Counted from the stretch's first letter, positions 12,503 through 24,485 are shown. The stretch is 64,000 nt of DNA from Neodiprion pinetum (GCF_021155775.2 NC_060233.1:41209609-41273608); one strand, 5' to 3'. Made by a program: numbers and translations. The notes: a model not told the origin generated them from the sequence alone.

Positions 12503-15500
12503 AGTTGCAGCTTATTAGCCCCACATAAAACACCCCTATCGCACTCACTGTTACGTACATTCATTAATAATCCTTTTGTATCTTTCTCCACTGCCGTTGA
12601 CAAGAGAATAATTAAAAAATTAGTTTATCACCAACACCGCTCATTGTCAGACAACACACCAAGAGTACATGCAGCGTTGCAGCCAGCATTTGTGCCACTG
12701 CCTTGTGTATCTCTTACACCGCCGGGGCTACAACGACGCCACTTATCAGTTACGGAACGCTCTTTATCTAATGGCGCCAACCTTTCAATCCTCGATATTT
12801 ACCACTTTGTCATTCTCTCTGCTCCTCGAACAAAATTCAATCCATTCGATCCGAAATTATTCACTGTTCACACTGCTGTACACCGAATCTCCATGTACAA
12901 CACTTACGTACGCGCGCTTAATCGTAAAATAAAGTACTGGACGATTTTCAGTCACTCAGTACGATTTGAGCGATGGCAGTGCCATCCATAAACGCCTAGT
13001 TGGGTAGAACCGGGAAATAGAAACGCGAGAAACTCTACAACGGTGACACGTACTTTTAATTTCCACTGAACGGTAACGCATGAGTATTTATCCTCCGGAT
13101 ATACACACGTTACGTTAAGAGAATATCGCAAAGATCTGAAGTGATAATTACGAATGTCGATATTGAGCGCGTTTCGTTGATAACTTATGTGAACGCATCT
13201 GAGCTGTATGAAAGTGTTGATCAACGAACGACTTGCGGTTGGTAAAAGCCCCGTGTGGTCACCCGCGCGATCGGTGAGTCACCTAATTAAATGAATGAAG
13301 GAATTTGTCTCGGGTCCGGAACGAATATTTCTCAGACATTACGATCTGTTACAATCTCAAAATTACATATCTAAAGTTCCAACCAGAAATTCAGAGTTTC
13401 TAATCATGAAGTACGGCCATCTTGTTCACACAAGCCGTATAGTTCGGCGGTACAGTCCGAGCGATAATTGTTGTTAGAAATTCGTCGAAACCTAGGGACT
13501 TTCACCGAATTGTTGTTAGCTTCTTAACTGCCGATAGTTGGCTCCCATGACTCACATTGTTGAGTCTGAAATTTGACGGAGCTGTTAGTTTACCACGTTT
13601 AATTACAAAATGCATACATTATTTGCGAAGTAATAAAACATTAATAATGAACGCCTGATATTCGTCTTCCACATTACGAATGTATCTAGGGCGTATGATG
13701 TTTCTTTGAATTTTTGAAAGCAACATCAGGGAAATTGTGCGTTACACCTTTACGCCTCATGCTGCAATGCTACAGCACGACCGTGAAACGTTAGCCGCGC
13801 GTCCTCATTGATTATTGCCTAGCTATTATTCATCTGAGAAGTCATTAAAAATATGTAAATTCAATTGTGCAGATAATCGTGCAAAATAGTCTTATGGTAG
13901 ATTGTTTATAAGTTTCCCTTCACGAATGTAAAATATAACGCGGAACGTAGCGCAAAGTATTTCCTGACCGCCAAGACAGCTGTTAGTGGGAATGAGAAAA
14001 CTGGTTTCTTATCACGCGTCATTTTACCGGGAATTTCATTACGTCAAGGAAATCGTCCAACCCACTTTAAAAACGAGTGGACGAGGCGAATGACTAATCC
14101 TTTGCGCGAATGATTACGCGATCGGACACTTCTTTCGACCCACGCCTCTTTATGTGCGCCTATACTTGTACAATTTCCACACACACCTGAAGATAGTGTG
14201 CGTACTACATAATTTATACAGCGACTCGTAGTTATACATATCACAATTCGTCATATCGGTCTATCACTTCTAGCTTTAGAGATATGACTACGCTATACCG
14301 CAAACGGACACGACGAAGCTTCGCCCTTTCTCTTTTTTTTTTCTTTATTTCATTAACGATTCACTTTACTCTTCTAATCTGGTATTTGGGTTTTTCCCAC
14401 TACGTCTTGCGTCGTCTTTTCAATAAATGATCAACAGTACCTTGCCATGTATTTATTGCCCAACAGCAGCTTTGGAGTATACGTTGGCTTTAGGCTGATG
14501 ATACCGTCAACTTGCAATCAGTTTTATATTATTCACATATGAATAACTGCCAACAGACGCACGCACACATATAATTAGCATATTTTACGGATAAAACAAG
14601 TTTTCTGCTCGATGAAAAGCATAAAAAAAAAAAGATATGACACTGCCGGTAATAGTATTCGAAAACGTCGGATAATGATAAAGAAAAAAAAAATGTCTCC
14701 TAAATAATTTAGAATTTCAATTTTACGTCCAATCTACTGCTGTATACCTTTGTAATGAGAATACAAAATTAGTATGTCTTAAGATTTAAACGTACGTGTT
14801 TTATATATTAACACCATCTTTTCTTATAATTCTTACTAATTAATAACAACGATATTTACATCAATTTACAAACGTTAAAAATATATTATTCGATATATTA
14901 TATAAAACTGTGGCGAAATATAATAAGGTTATAACAGGAGCAGCTGTTATCAGGGACTACAAACTGAAGTAACAAAATATATCACGCAGTTCATGTACAG
15001 TTACACTCGCCACTCAGCAACAGACGCTGGTGAATTTATTTACTTGATTCAGACTTGATAATATGGTAGGTAAGGTGTTCTCAAAATTCAAATACGTATT
15101 CATCCGAATCATTTCCACTAATCATTCTTGTATATCATAGAGACGAAAATTCGCATTGTATAACCCAATCTCGCGACTTTAGAAATATTTATTGTGATTA
15201 TAATGTGAGGAACAACAAGAAATGGTTAGACACAAAAAAAAAAAAGAATGGAAACTTAAATTTCTCTTCAATCTCTGTAACAATCAAGAATCAGATCTAT
15301 TTTTTTTTAACGATACTTATGATTAAGTATTATCTTACAGCGAATATTTATTTTTCTCAACTTTTTTATCCAGTTGTACACTTCAGTGAAAACGTGAAAA
15401 GAAAAAATAAGAGTAAATAAATAAAAGACTCACCCAGGATTTGGTATAGCAAGAGAAAAAATACTTATGACATGTCAGTCACCGTATTGTGTCGAATTTT

Positions 15501-16083
15501 AAATCTAACACGTCATTTTAGTAATTATCAGGATAAAGTTAGTAACTTTACTGTAACGATGCATGCGGAGAAAAAGTCGTTACTTTGTACCTTTACGAAT
15601 GTCTAAAATTTAATAAACCATGATAAATAAAATATAGTCATATTCTGCAAAACCAACTCCTTTAAAATCATTTTAAAATTGCGCAATAATGATTTTTTCA
15701 CTGATGTTTCGTTACTTAAACGTTACTAACTTTAGCCTCATTAATAATTGTTTTATAAATATATCCCCAAGAGAAAATTCACGTCAGAGTTGAATTGGAA
15801 TGTTTCCTACATGTAAAGACTCAGGATCTCAGATTTTGATATGTCACCGTATCGTTGCGCAGCAAATTTTTTCAGTCATTGAAATTAGTTTAAAGTGACG
15901 CGATTGTGAATAATCCAGCAGCAAGTCACATCGATAAGTCAATACGGAAACTTTGGGTAGTATTTGAACTGAAGTGTCTTTGCTACTGAGCAATGGTCGG
16001 AGGCAAAGATATAACGAAACATGATGGAAACGAAAGTGCTCACAAACCGAATATCAGATTTGTTTAGAGTGAGTGAGCGAATA
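12503..16083. other. Intergenic: ZAD-GATA upstream region and TXNDC11 3' flank
   Basis: About 3.6 kb. The left part should contain the 5' UTR and promoter of the ZAD-GATA gene, and it is CpG-richer than the flanking DNA between 12.6 and 14.3 kb. The right part is AT-rich and should contain the TXNDC11 3' UTR; a - strand AATAAA lies at 15352-15347. Open frames here, the longest about 115 codons at 12.6-13.0 kb, overlap each other in several frames and show no domain, so I call none. Confidence 0.5.
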
Positions 16084-19000
16084 TCACAACTCATGTCCGA
16101 GTTTACTTACATTGCTAATATTTACATGCTTGTCACTGACGACCTTCCTATCTACACTATTGTCTATGTCAAGAGCTGATAGCTCTTGATAATACGACTT
16201 AAACTTATTTCGAATTAAGATAACCTTGTCCTCATCAATTCGTAGATCGCTGATTGACCCCAATGTCAAATGAATTTCTTTAATATGTTGTAACCTTAAT
16301 AGTAACACTTTCAATTTCTTACTTGTGACAGTCTTATTTGTAGCACTAACTAAACTTCGTCGCAGTCTTCTGTAGCTCTGAAGTAAGTCTTCGATTATTT
16401 CTAAACAAAGAAGCCTAATTTGGGATACACAATCAGCTGGCGAATCTCCTATTCCCAGGTGGCAGATGTTCACCAAGGCTTCAATGTGTGCATTGCCATC
16501 CAAGTTGGCAAGAACAAAGTTGAGGAAATTTGGAATGCTGATTGGTAGAGAGAACGGAAATACGATGCTGTCTGCTTTTCTAAAATCATACAAGCTTATT
16601 ACTTAATATATAATTTTCAGCTGATTCTAGAATAATAAATAATATTTGATTACCTTTTAGCAGGGAAGAAGAGAATGGCTGGATATCGGTTCATTGTATA
16701 TTCCCACGGCAGATCGTTTCCATCTCCGTTAATACGCACAAATGTTAGATTTTGCATGTTGTGTAAGTACTGTGCCACTGTTAGATACACGTATGACACT
16801 GCATGACAAAATGCACAATAAGGCGAATGGTACATCACTACTACATCCTAAAAAGAGAAATTAGCGATTACTAATGTTTTCTAGTAATTAAGTGTGGTGA
16901 TATTTAAAAATGTCCATCCTACCTTGTCAGGGTTCATAACAGTATTCAAAAATGTATCGGTTGTTAACTCTGGAACACAGATTACAGAGTTTTCGCTGAC
17001 ACTGCATTCCTGCTGTGTTTTAGAACTCTTTACTGATTCCAAACGGCTATGTGAGCATAAATATCGTTTTAATGAATTCTCGGTATAATTGTTTATGAAT
17101 TGTACAAGCGAGTTATAGCTCACAGCTTGCTCCAAAATGTATTGGCTCTCTTGCTGAAAAACACAAAATAATTTTTCTAAACTAAGATCGATTTATCTAC
17201 ATTATTGTAACATTCATAGATTAACATACCAGAGGGTCTACAATAGCCACAGCAGTTTTATCTTTCTTTATTGCAACATCAATGCCCAGCCCCTCAGCAA
17301 TATGAAAGAACTGTAGGCTATCAACAGCTATCAAAGCCAATGTTTTGTTAGTCTTGCATATAGAAGATGTTAAATTAATTTTCTGATGATCGCGAGGTAA
17401 GTTTTTCGGAAATACTGGTGGGTGATAATTATTCCCAGTTAGTAAGTGTCTGCATTCATCTTTTAGAATGTAATCAGACAAAGCATTTGGAGTTTGCAAG
17501 TCATTTTCTTCTGTTAAAGTAGAAGTTTCGAGATCTTCCATCATGTCATAGTTTTCACAACAAAATTCGTTTTTTTCGTGTTCCTCTCCCTCTTTTGTCG
17601 GTATGTTAAAGACATCTGTTGGCTTACAGCTGTGATGAAAGCTGTTCAAATTTGCGGCACATACCGCATCCTCATTTTTAAGCAACACAGAGGTTGTCTT
17701 CTTGCACATTAAACACTTGTTAGTTAAAATTTGAGAACAACAGCTGCTGTTTATCCACTGTCGGTCGGTAATACTCATTTTTGGAACCAGTTGTTGAACC
17801 CTGTTTCTATCTAAAAGGCGCATACACTGCTTACTTTTTTCATAATGCTTTGCTTTCTCCCTGGGACGAACAGACTCCAGGTGGTTCACTATGTTTTTGA
17901 TCATCAAGTTGTCGCCGCAATTATAATACTGTACTCCAATTGCTTTCAACTGGAAAAATCATGGCAGGAGAATTTATGAAACAAATGTTAATGATGAAAA
18001 AAGAACAGTTTGTGTGATATAAAATTCAAGCTTCAGTTATCCTTAAAATATTTACCAAATTATAGTAGTAGTTATATTGATGAAATGGGTTCCTGGGTGT
18101 AAATAGAAACAATACTGGTCCATCCTTCAAATATGGCGCTAGTGTGAGAGACTTGGTGCCTGGGGGTTGCAGCCAAAGAGTAGCTTGATGCAGTGCTCCG
18201 CCAATCCACTTCAGTAAACTATCAGATTTCCATTCATTTTCCACAGGATAACTCTGTACAATGAATATCTTATCGTAGCACAATGTTCAACAGATGAATC
18301 AAAGGCAAAATCTTATATTTATATATTTTCAAGCTAAACTTGCTCGTACCAATGACTCGTTCCAAAGTAGCAACCTAGCAGAAGGAAACTCCGTAACTCC
18401 GTAATTAGATTCTGCAGAAGTGTCAGTAACCACTGCGAATGCTAACTCTTTGTTAGGATCTCTTTCTAGTGATTTAATTGCCGTTTTGTAAAAGACATTG
18501 TATCCCGGTGAGTTTTTCAGTCCGATAAAATTAAAGTAACCTATCACCACGGCCTAGAACATAAGGTTTTGTGATAATTTCACATATATGTGGAGATAAC
18601 TTAAGTGATAATAACAATAAACATGTAGAGGTCGCAACCCAGATTGAACAGAAAGAGAGAGAGAGAGAGAGAGAGGGACAGAGGGAGAAACGTAATCAAA
18701 CCTACGTCATAGTCTACAATCAGGTTCAGGAGCTGATTTCTGTCTGTTATTCTGAATATTGGGTTCATAAATGCGTGGAGGAAGCGTATCATGTACGGTG
18801 CAGTACGAATACCTCTGTACTGAACACCAGGTCCTCGCCTAGGATAGAGCATAAAAACTGGGTAGCTCTGAATCTTGCTGTATTCAGCCCGGCATTCTGA
18901 ACCCGGGTGCCAGCAATTAATGGCTGCAAAAAATATCTGAAAATTAACAAATTAAAGTTAGTGTGGTTTCCACAAGTTTTTGTAGTAATGTCAAAGGCAA

Positions 19001-19947
19001 GAAGCAATAATTGAATAACGATTTATGTATAGAACTTAGTAAATGAATTAATGAGAACCTGTTTGTGGTAAAAACGTGCCACAGTTTCAAACTCTTGTCT
19101 AACGGCTTGACTCTCGGCATCCCATGGTGCGTAGTACATAACAAAACTGAGATCTGCATCTGTGACTCTTTCAATAGCGGCGCCTAAATGACCTTTGTAA
19201 AAATCCAAAACAAGCGAGCTTTGGTTAAAGAATGGCCGAGCTGAAGGAGGTTGTGACACTTTTGGTGGCCTGTAAATACATTCAAAGTTGAGAATTCGCT
19301 ATTAAACCAGTTGTTTATCAGATACGTTATACATGTATTTAATCAACTAAAAAAATCTATGAGAGATCATGTTTTACAATTAAATGCAGTCAAGGTTTCA
19401 TTTGATGTTTTTGAAAGTAATATTTGAGAATTTTACCGGTTTTTATTGAACATTGATTTCTATAGTTTGACTCCGCTTGCAAGTAACGATATTTGACACT
19501 TCCTAAATTTGATTCGGATCATACATATTCAAAAATATCAGTAATAGAACGCCGTTGTAAAATAGTGTTGTTAAAGAATATCCAAAGGTAAAATGAATGT
19601 TGAAAAATAATTTCTTCTACAATGTAATTCATGATATTGGCATTTGATTTTTTTTACAATATGCTAGATGATTAAAAAACGTAGAATTATTGAGGTGAGT
19701 TGGCGGATAACCTTAACTATTTTTAAAAAACTTACGAAGTGTGAAGAGCAGCTAAGGTGGTGAATAATATTGCAGCAAAGAAACATAATTCTTTGCCATA
19801 GTGTAACATTTTCGAGGCTAATCGTTCTTCTAGTGCGGAGCTCGTTGCGAGTGATGTTTGGACCACGTTATCACTTCCTGAATCATTGGTCGGCCGCAAA
19901 TTATCACCATTTCTTTGCGGACTTGTGTCGCGTTCTCCACTGGTCAT
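16084..19947 (-). CDS. TXNDC11: Thioredoxin domain-containing protein 11 orthologue, nine exons
   Basis: Exons are 19947-19736, 19269-19059, 18936-18706, 18553-18350, 18253-18056, 17949-17230, 17153-16923, 16847-16654 and 16579-16084, giving 898 residues with every phase consistent. TXNDC11 is an ER-membrane redox protein. In mammals it partners the DUOX oxidases and forms a disulfide-linked complex with the mannosidase EDEM2 in ER-associated degradation. A hydrophilic N terminus is followed by one membrane segment (about 54-70), then a lumenal thioredoxin-like region with YAPWDAES at 117-124, where CxxC is lost. NCW...C (149-156) and YPVFMLYPR belong to the same fold. Exon 6 (353-592) is a long, Cys-containing divergent insert. 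The C-terminal thioredoxin domain keeps an active-site-like YCAFC (C680, C683), with NRYPAILFFP following. A helical, probably coiled-coil tail closes the protein. Length is close to the human protein (about 950-985). The gene is divergent from EXOSC5. Confidence 0.92.
18653..18676. repeat. (GA)n tract in TXNDC11 intron 3
   Basis: On the transcribed strand this is a (TC)n pyrimidine tract in a 152-bp intron. It lies about 100 bp before the exon 4 acceptor. Confidence 0.85.
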
Positions 19948-20563
19948 TATCCTCGAAATTAAGGAAATAACGAAGGTCCGACGGGGGGATGATTGCCGTC
20001 AAATTTTCGTCACGTATCGCGTCATCACTCGGGCCTACTTATCTTTTCATGGGGATTATATTAACTGAATTACAAACGATTAATAAACTCGCGCCCCAAG
20101 GTCCACACATATGTCACCTGTGCTCCATCTTTTTCTCCCCGGTGAACAGCTGACCGCTTAAATCCACTCGTCTTAAACGACATTAGTGTACAAGTATCGA
20201 AATTTCATCTCCAATTAAATTGAACTTATAGAATGTCCTTATACATTTTCAGGGTTATTACAATACGTCTGCTTCCGAATCGCACGTGGCTTATTTTTTA
20301 TAAATAACGTTTTGACTTGAATCGGCTGCTAAACTGTCATGGAATTTTTTGATACTCTGCAGTTGGCACCCTGCACATCTTTCCGCTATATCTAGGGATA
20401 TCCTGACGTGGACCAATGAAAAGCCGCGACGCCGAGTTTCTGGATATCCCCATGTCGTACATCTCATGAGCTTTAACTCTGGCGTCGATGCAACGCGTGT
20501 CTTCCATTTGTCTGCTCCTAACCTAGTTCAAATTGGAGCGGCGAAGATAGAAAACGAATTGAA
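19948..20563. promoter_or_regulatory. Divergent promoter region between TXNDC11 and EXOSC5
   Basis: Only 616 bp separate the two start codons, so the genes probably share a bidirectional promoter. I see no clear TATA box. Visible elements are a CCAAT box joined to a CGTGG motif (20407-20417), a TGACG-like pair near 20,007-20,025, E-box-like CACCTG and CAGCTG around 20,115-20,150, and a GGATATCC inverted pair at 20395-20403 and 20442-20450. An in-frame TAA at 20519-20521 closes the EXOSC5 frame upstream of its ATG. Confidence 0.6.
20404..20417 (-). promoter_or_regulatory. ERSE-II / UPRE-like unfolded-protein-response element
   Basis: On the - strand, towards TXNDC11, the sequence reads ATTGGTCCACG. 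This is an exact match to ERSE-II (ATTGG-N-CCACG), bound in vertebrates by NF-Y with ATF6 or XBP1. On the + strand the overlapping TGACGTGG (20404-20411) matches the XBP1 UPRE core. It lies about 460 bp upstream of the TXNDC11 ATG and about 150 bp upstream of the EXOSC5 ATG. Function is inferred. Confidence 0.5.
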
Positions 20564-22323
20564 ATGCAAAACCAATTGGAAACTACGGAGGAAGAGGAGT
20601 GCGTTTTGAGACCGATGAACTGTGAATTAAATCAGCTGAGCAGACCGGATGGTTCGGCAATGTTTATGCAAGGTAACTAATTCGTGTGAACGGTCGTTTG
20701 TTTTCATAGCGTGAGTTCCCATTTATTTTGTTTATTTTTTATGTTAGCTATCATCACATAAACATCCAGACTTTACATACCTAGTTTCCTAGATTCACAT
20801 ATTCCAATTTTTCAAATTTATTGCACGGCTCTTTTGTGGTATCTAATATGTACATACCATAATTCTGAACTGATGGTGTTTTCAAATGATCGATTCCAGG
20901 TGACACCGTCGTTGTTGCCGGAGTTTATGGACCAATTGAAGCGAAGCTACAAAAGATGATGCACGACAGAGCGACCGTTGAAACAATGTTTAGTCCTGCA
21001 AAAGGACCACCGTGTAAGTATTTCTTGACTGCCGACAATCCTGATATTTTGATTATAGCTCTTTAACAGATTATTTCGCTTGTTACGTGATTTAACATTT
21101 TGATAATTATTCTGTATTTTAAGGTGTCGACGACAGAGCGAAGGAAACTGTCATCAGGGAAACGTGCGAGGCTGTACTGCTGACTGCGTTGCACCCTGGC
21201 ATGGCAATAAGCATAAATGTACAAGAACTGCAGGATTCTGGAGGAGTTGGTATTTTTATTGATTAAGTGTTGTACAATACAATTCTATCACTTCACTTTA
21301 TCGGTTCATTACAAAACAATCGATTCCACTTTACTTCCACTTTTCGTTGTGTCTTTTATTAAAAGAGATAATACTCACGTGTTACGTACAATTTTGCAGT
21401 TACTCGCCTGTGCCATTAATGCTGCTTGCCTGGCGCTCATAATCTCCAGTATTTCTATGAAATTCACTGTCGCTGCTGTATCCTGCATGATTGACCGCGA
21501 GTCCGGCAAACTGATTGTAGATCCTGATAGCACGCAAATACAGGTTTCTAAAACTTATATTTATATATTTGAAATATTTCAAGTAAAATTCATATTCTTT
21601 CACACATTTATAAGTATTAAATGCTATTGGTATTTTCTTTTTTTGCCCAGTTTGAACTATTTGGAAATAATCTAACTTTCTACAACTAGAACCTTAGGTT
21701 GAATTTTCAAGTAAAGCCTTAATCGCTAATTTTGATCAAATTGTTTTTGTGCTCTGTCAACAAATTTTAAGGAGAGACGAGAAAGATCACAACTTTCTTC
21801 ATGTATTGTCCTTTATATGTTTCTAAATGTTAATCAGAGCAGAAATGACAAACCAGCGAATTTTGTCTAATTTTACTTTCTGAGTCTCAGAACACCTAGT
21901 TGAGTTAATTTCGTAATTCAAAAGTGTGGTATTTGTTTTAAATATTACCTTCATGTATAAATATTTCCTTTAATCCGAACTTTATGGAGTTATAATTTTG
22001 AAGTATGAGCATTAGTTTTGAAGGACGCTGGGCCTAAAACAACAAAAAATGACGTATTATTATTGTTACTTTGTTTCAATTCCTTTCAATTACTTATCAT
22101 ACGTAATTCTAATATATTTGATAATAATTGAAAATTGCAGCAGGCACGGGTCACGTTCACGTATGTTTTCGAGGGTATAAAAAAGGACTTGGTGTCTTGC
22201 CACACAACTGGTCGATTCTCGGAGAACGAGCTGATGGAATCTCTAGAAAAGTGTCGAGCAGCAAGCCAGAACATCTTCGATTTTTATAGAAACATAGTTG
22301 AACAATACGCGATTAAATTATGA
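20564..22323 (+). CDS. EXOSC5: Exosome complex component RRP46 / EXOSC5, five exons
   Basis: Exons are 20564-20672, 20900-21013, 21124-21245, 21400-21543 and 22141-22323, giving 223 residues (human about 235). The product is an RNase PH-fold subunit of the six-member ring of the RNA exosome. In that ring Rrp46 pairs with Rrp43, and the complex acts in 3'-to-5' RNA processing and decay in nucleus and cytoplasm. Diagnostic stretches are LSRPDGSAMFMQGDT (25-39), VAGVYGPIEAK (42-52), the ALHPGMAISINVQELQD strand, and LLACAINAACLAL after the exon 3/4 join. The C-terminal FSENELMESLEKCRAAS helix is also typical. The ATG is the first after an in-frame TAA. The intron 3 donor GTTGGT is weak, but the join restores the conserved GG-LLAC sequence exactly. 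The ring subunit is usually not catalytic in animals. Confidence 0.95.
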
Positions 22324-23177
22324 GCATATTTGCATGCGATAAATTTATCGACGTCGAATTCGCACCCGTAAATTGCTGAAAAATCCAATGATTCAATTCT
22401 ATAACTAGCACTTTACGTATATTTCCGAGCAGTGGGAGATCGATTGTATGTATATAAAAATAATTAGGCGGTGGTATACTCGATCCGTTTCGAGCTGAGG
22501 AATTTAATAACACCGGTTAAAACGGCCTCCGCGGTGCAGGTGATTCGGTACAGCGAAATAGCGATCGTAACTTTGATTCCATTAAATACAATAAGGCTAC
22601 CAGGAATACTGACTGAACTACGTTTAGCCGCGAGGTTTCCCCCCGGGGGCCCGAAGCTGCGGCGCAGTCTTGCTGACCATTAACAAGAAGCGAAGCAATT
22701 TATGGTACGGTTCGCTCATTCCCACTTTATTATTTCTCGTCGTAGCTGAGTAGATGTTTCTCTGCTGCAGTCGCCGGTTTCGTTTTGCTTACCGAACAGC
22801 CAGATACAGCGTCAGCTTACAGACATCCTGGCGAGATGCTTCGCATCGAAATTCTGCAAACCTTTCTCATCTTGAGGCTTCCTCATTAACGTGATTTGAA
22901 TGTGTGTATATATATATATATACATTTATTTTAAGCCTGAAGATAATTGATGACGTTCATGTGCGTCGATGTCATATATTTCATAATAAACTGTTTTTCA
23001 CTTTAACAATGAGATTCCCTTTGTTCCACTACGTTAAATGGCATTTTGAATTTCAGGGTTTCGTAAAATATTTTAACGCAAAATTGCATCTTGGACTGAC
23101 AAGACTCTGACTTGATATAGTTAAGAAATGAGCTTTCATCGGTTTTTTTTTTTATCTTCCGCGAGAAATAATTATCA
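22324..23177. other. EXOSC5 3' flank
   Basis: About 850 bp with no gene. Possible + strand poly(A) signals are ATTAAA at 22581-22586 and AATAAA at 22985-22990. A short TA repeat lies at 22,904-22,922. The base composition begins to shift to higher GC here. Confidence 0.4.
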
Positions 23178-23388
23178 TTATTCTTTTAACGTCTTCAAGA
23201 TTCCAAGCATCTTCTTACCATTTTCTAAAAGCGCATTTTTAATAATTCTCTTCATGACGTTCTCCATGACGTCAGGCGGTCTCTGACAAATGGGAGACAA
23301 GGGATAGTTGCGAGCACTTTGAAGAAGCAGCGAAGCTTTTCTCGTCTCCCGGAAGGTTGCACTGGCACGACATATGTCGTCAGAAATG
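23178..23388 (-). other. Possible 3'-terminal coding exon of an unidentified gene
   Basis: On the - strand, an acceptor (GGATACAG, with a TTTCTAAAC branch-like sequence about 30 bp before it) is followed by one base plus 69 sense codons and TAA. The peptide begins ISDDICRASATF, has NYPLSPICQRPPD in the middle, and ends in a basic amphipathic helix (MENVMKRIIKNALLENG, then KKMLGILKTLKE). A perfect donor GTAAGA at 23218-23213 inside the frame could instead make it an internal exon. No family is recognised. The open stretch is only about 75 codons, so chance is not excluded. Its entry phase (2) does not match the exit phase (1) of the next candidate upstream, so at least one more exon would be needed between them. 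Confidence 0.28.
23267..23274. promoter_or_regulatory. Perfect CRE palindrome TGACGTCA with a second half-site
   Basis: A full CRE is preceded 12 bp upstream by CATGACGT (23253-23260), which repeats its left half. It could bind CREB/ATF-type bZIP factors. It lies inside the candidate exon above, where the same bases would encode a PDVMENVM stretch, so it may equally be a codon repeat. Confidence 0.25.
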
Positions 23389-24316
23389 CTGTATCCAATT
23401 GTATGACAGTTTGTTTAGAAAATCCACAGTAATTATCAATAACGGTATCTTCCGAAAAAAATGAAAAGGCTTTCCTCGGAATAATTATTTTTATTTCTTT
23501 TCTGAATCGATACTATTGGAAAATAAAATAAAAAAATACTAATTTGCATACGTATTTCGCTGTCGCATGGAAAGACACAATTACGTGTAATTTTCCACCT
23601 AATTAAAAATACCATTTTCGGCTGTTAACGACAAAAGTGAGTGGGGGGGGGGGTAAATGACGAGTTCGTATGTAAATGTTGAAGGGTTAAATGCTGAGTT
23701 GCGGCGAAGGAAGGAAGGAAGGAAGAGAAAGAGAGGAGGAGTCTTCGACGCGCATCAGGTACTGAGTTGGGGCTACCTTATACTATACCATATCTCGGCA
23801 CAGCTCAGCTCCGAACTCACCATTTTACGAGGTATAAAAAATAGACAGACTACAAGTTCCCGAGAACCCTATTGGCGCGAAGACTGTTATTATGAAATTA
23901 GCATTTAGCGAGGGCCATCCGGTCGAGGTTGTTAGGTATACATATACATATATATATACATTATATACATATACATATATATATACACACACGTAGGCAT
24001 GCGGTGTACAAGCTGTAATAGGAGGGCAAGAGGTAGGAAGCCGAGAGGTAATAAGGAGGTAATCGCTCCGAGAGAACCCTCATTGGACCGGATCGGACCA
24101 GGTCTTTCGAACTCGGAACCAGGTGCCACCAATCGCATACTTCAACGTGCTCCGCGTTTCATTGGACGAATTATTTACGAGCCCTGCACGCGAACGGCCG
24201 AATAAGCCTGGAAAACTGCCGGTTTGCATGTTGACGTTAGACCGCTTCATTCCAGGGTGATCCTCGAAGTTCCCGTATAACCACCGAGTCGCACAACGCG
24301 CATTACGAGCGGGCAC
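23389..24316. other. Interval between two exon candidates
   Basis: Contains a G11 run (23643-23653) and a TA/CA-rich tract (about 23,937-23,993). No supported exon, although overlapping open frames on both strands run through 23.9-24.3 kb. Confidence 0.5.
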
Positions 24317-24485
24317 CTGTAATCTTATAATTATAATCCCGATTCTCGTCTTCCCCAAGCCGCGATTTGTCTTTGTCCCGATTCGACCCGGCTTCCCGAT
24401 CCGATTCCGGACTGCTGTAATCCCACACGGAAGAATTCGAATCACTCCGCGACGAATCGTCTCTCGAAACTTTCTCGCACTGCAG
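24317..24485 (-). other. Possible internal coding exon, Ser/Asp/Arg-rich
   Basis: On the - strand, a good acceptor (TCTGTATGTTTCAG) and a donor-like TTACAG|GTGCCC bound 169 bp. The best frame reads as a hydrophilic, Ser/Asp/Arg-rich segment (SRDDSSRSDSNSS, then VWDYSSPESDREAG, then DENRDYNYKIT). If the donor is not used, the frame stops four codons later. Such composition is typical of a disordered linker or an alternatively spliced insert. A second frame is also open across the exon, which weakens the case. No homology is recognised. Confidence 0.3.

Noticed and set aside
21217..21675. 152-codon + strand open frame starting in EXOSC5 exon 3
   Set aside because: It starts in the wrong frame in exon 3, reads through intron 3, and only then coincides with the true frame of exon 4. 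The spliced model restores the conserved protein.
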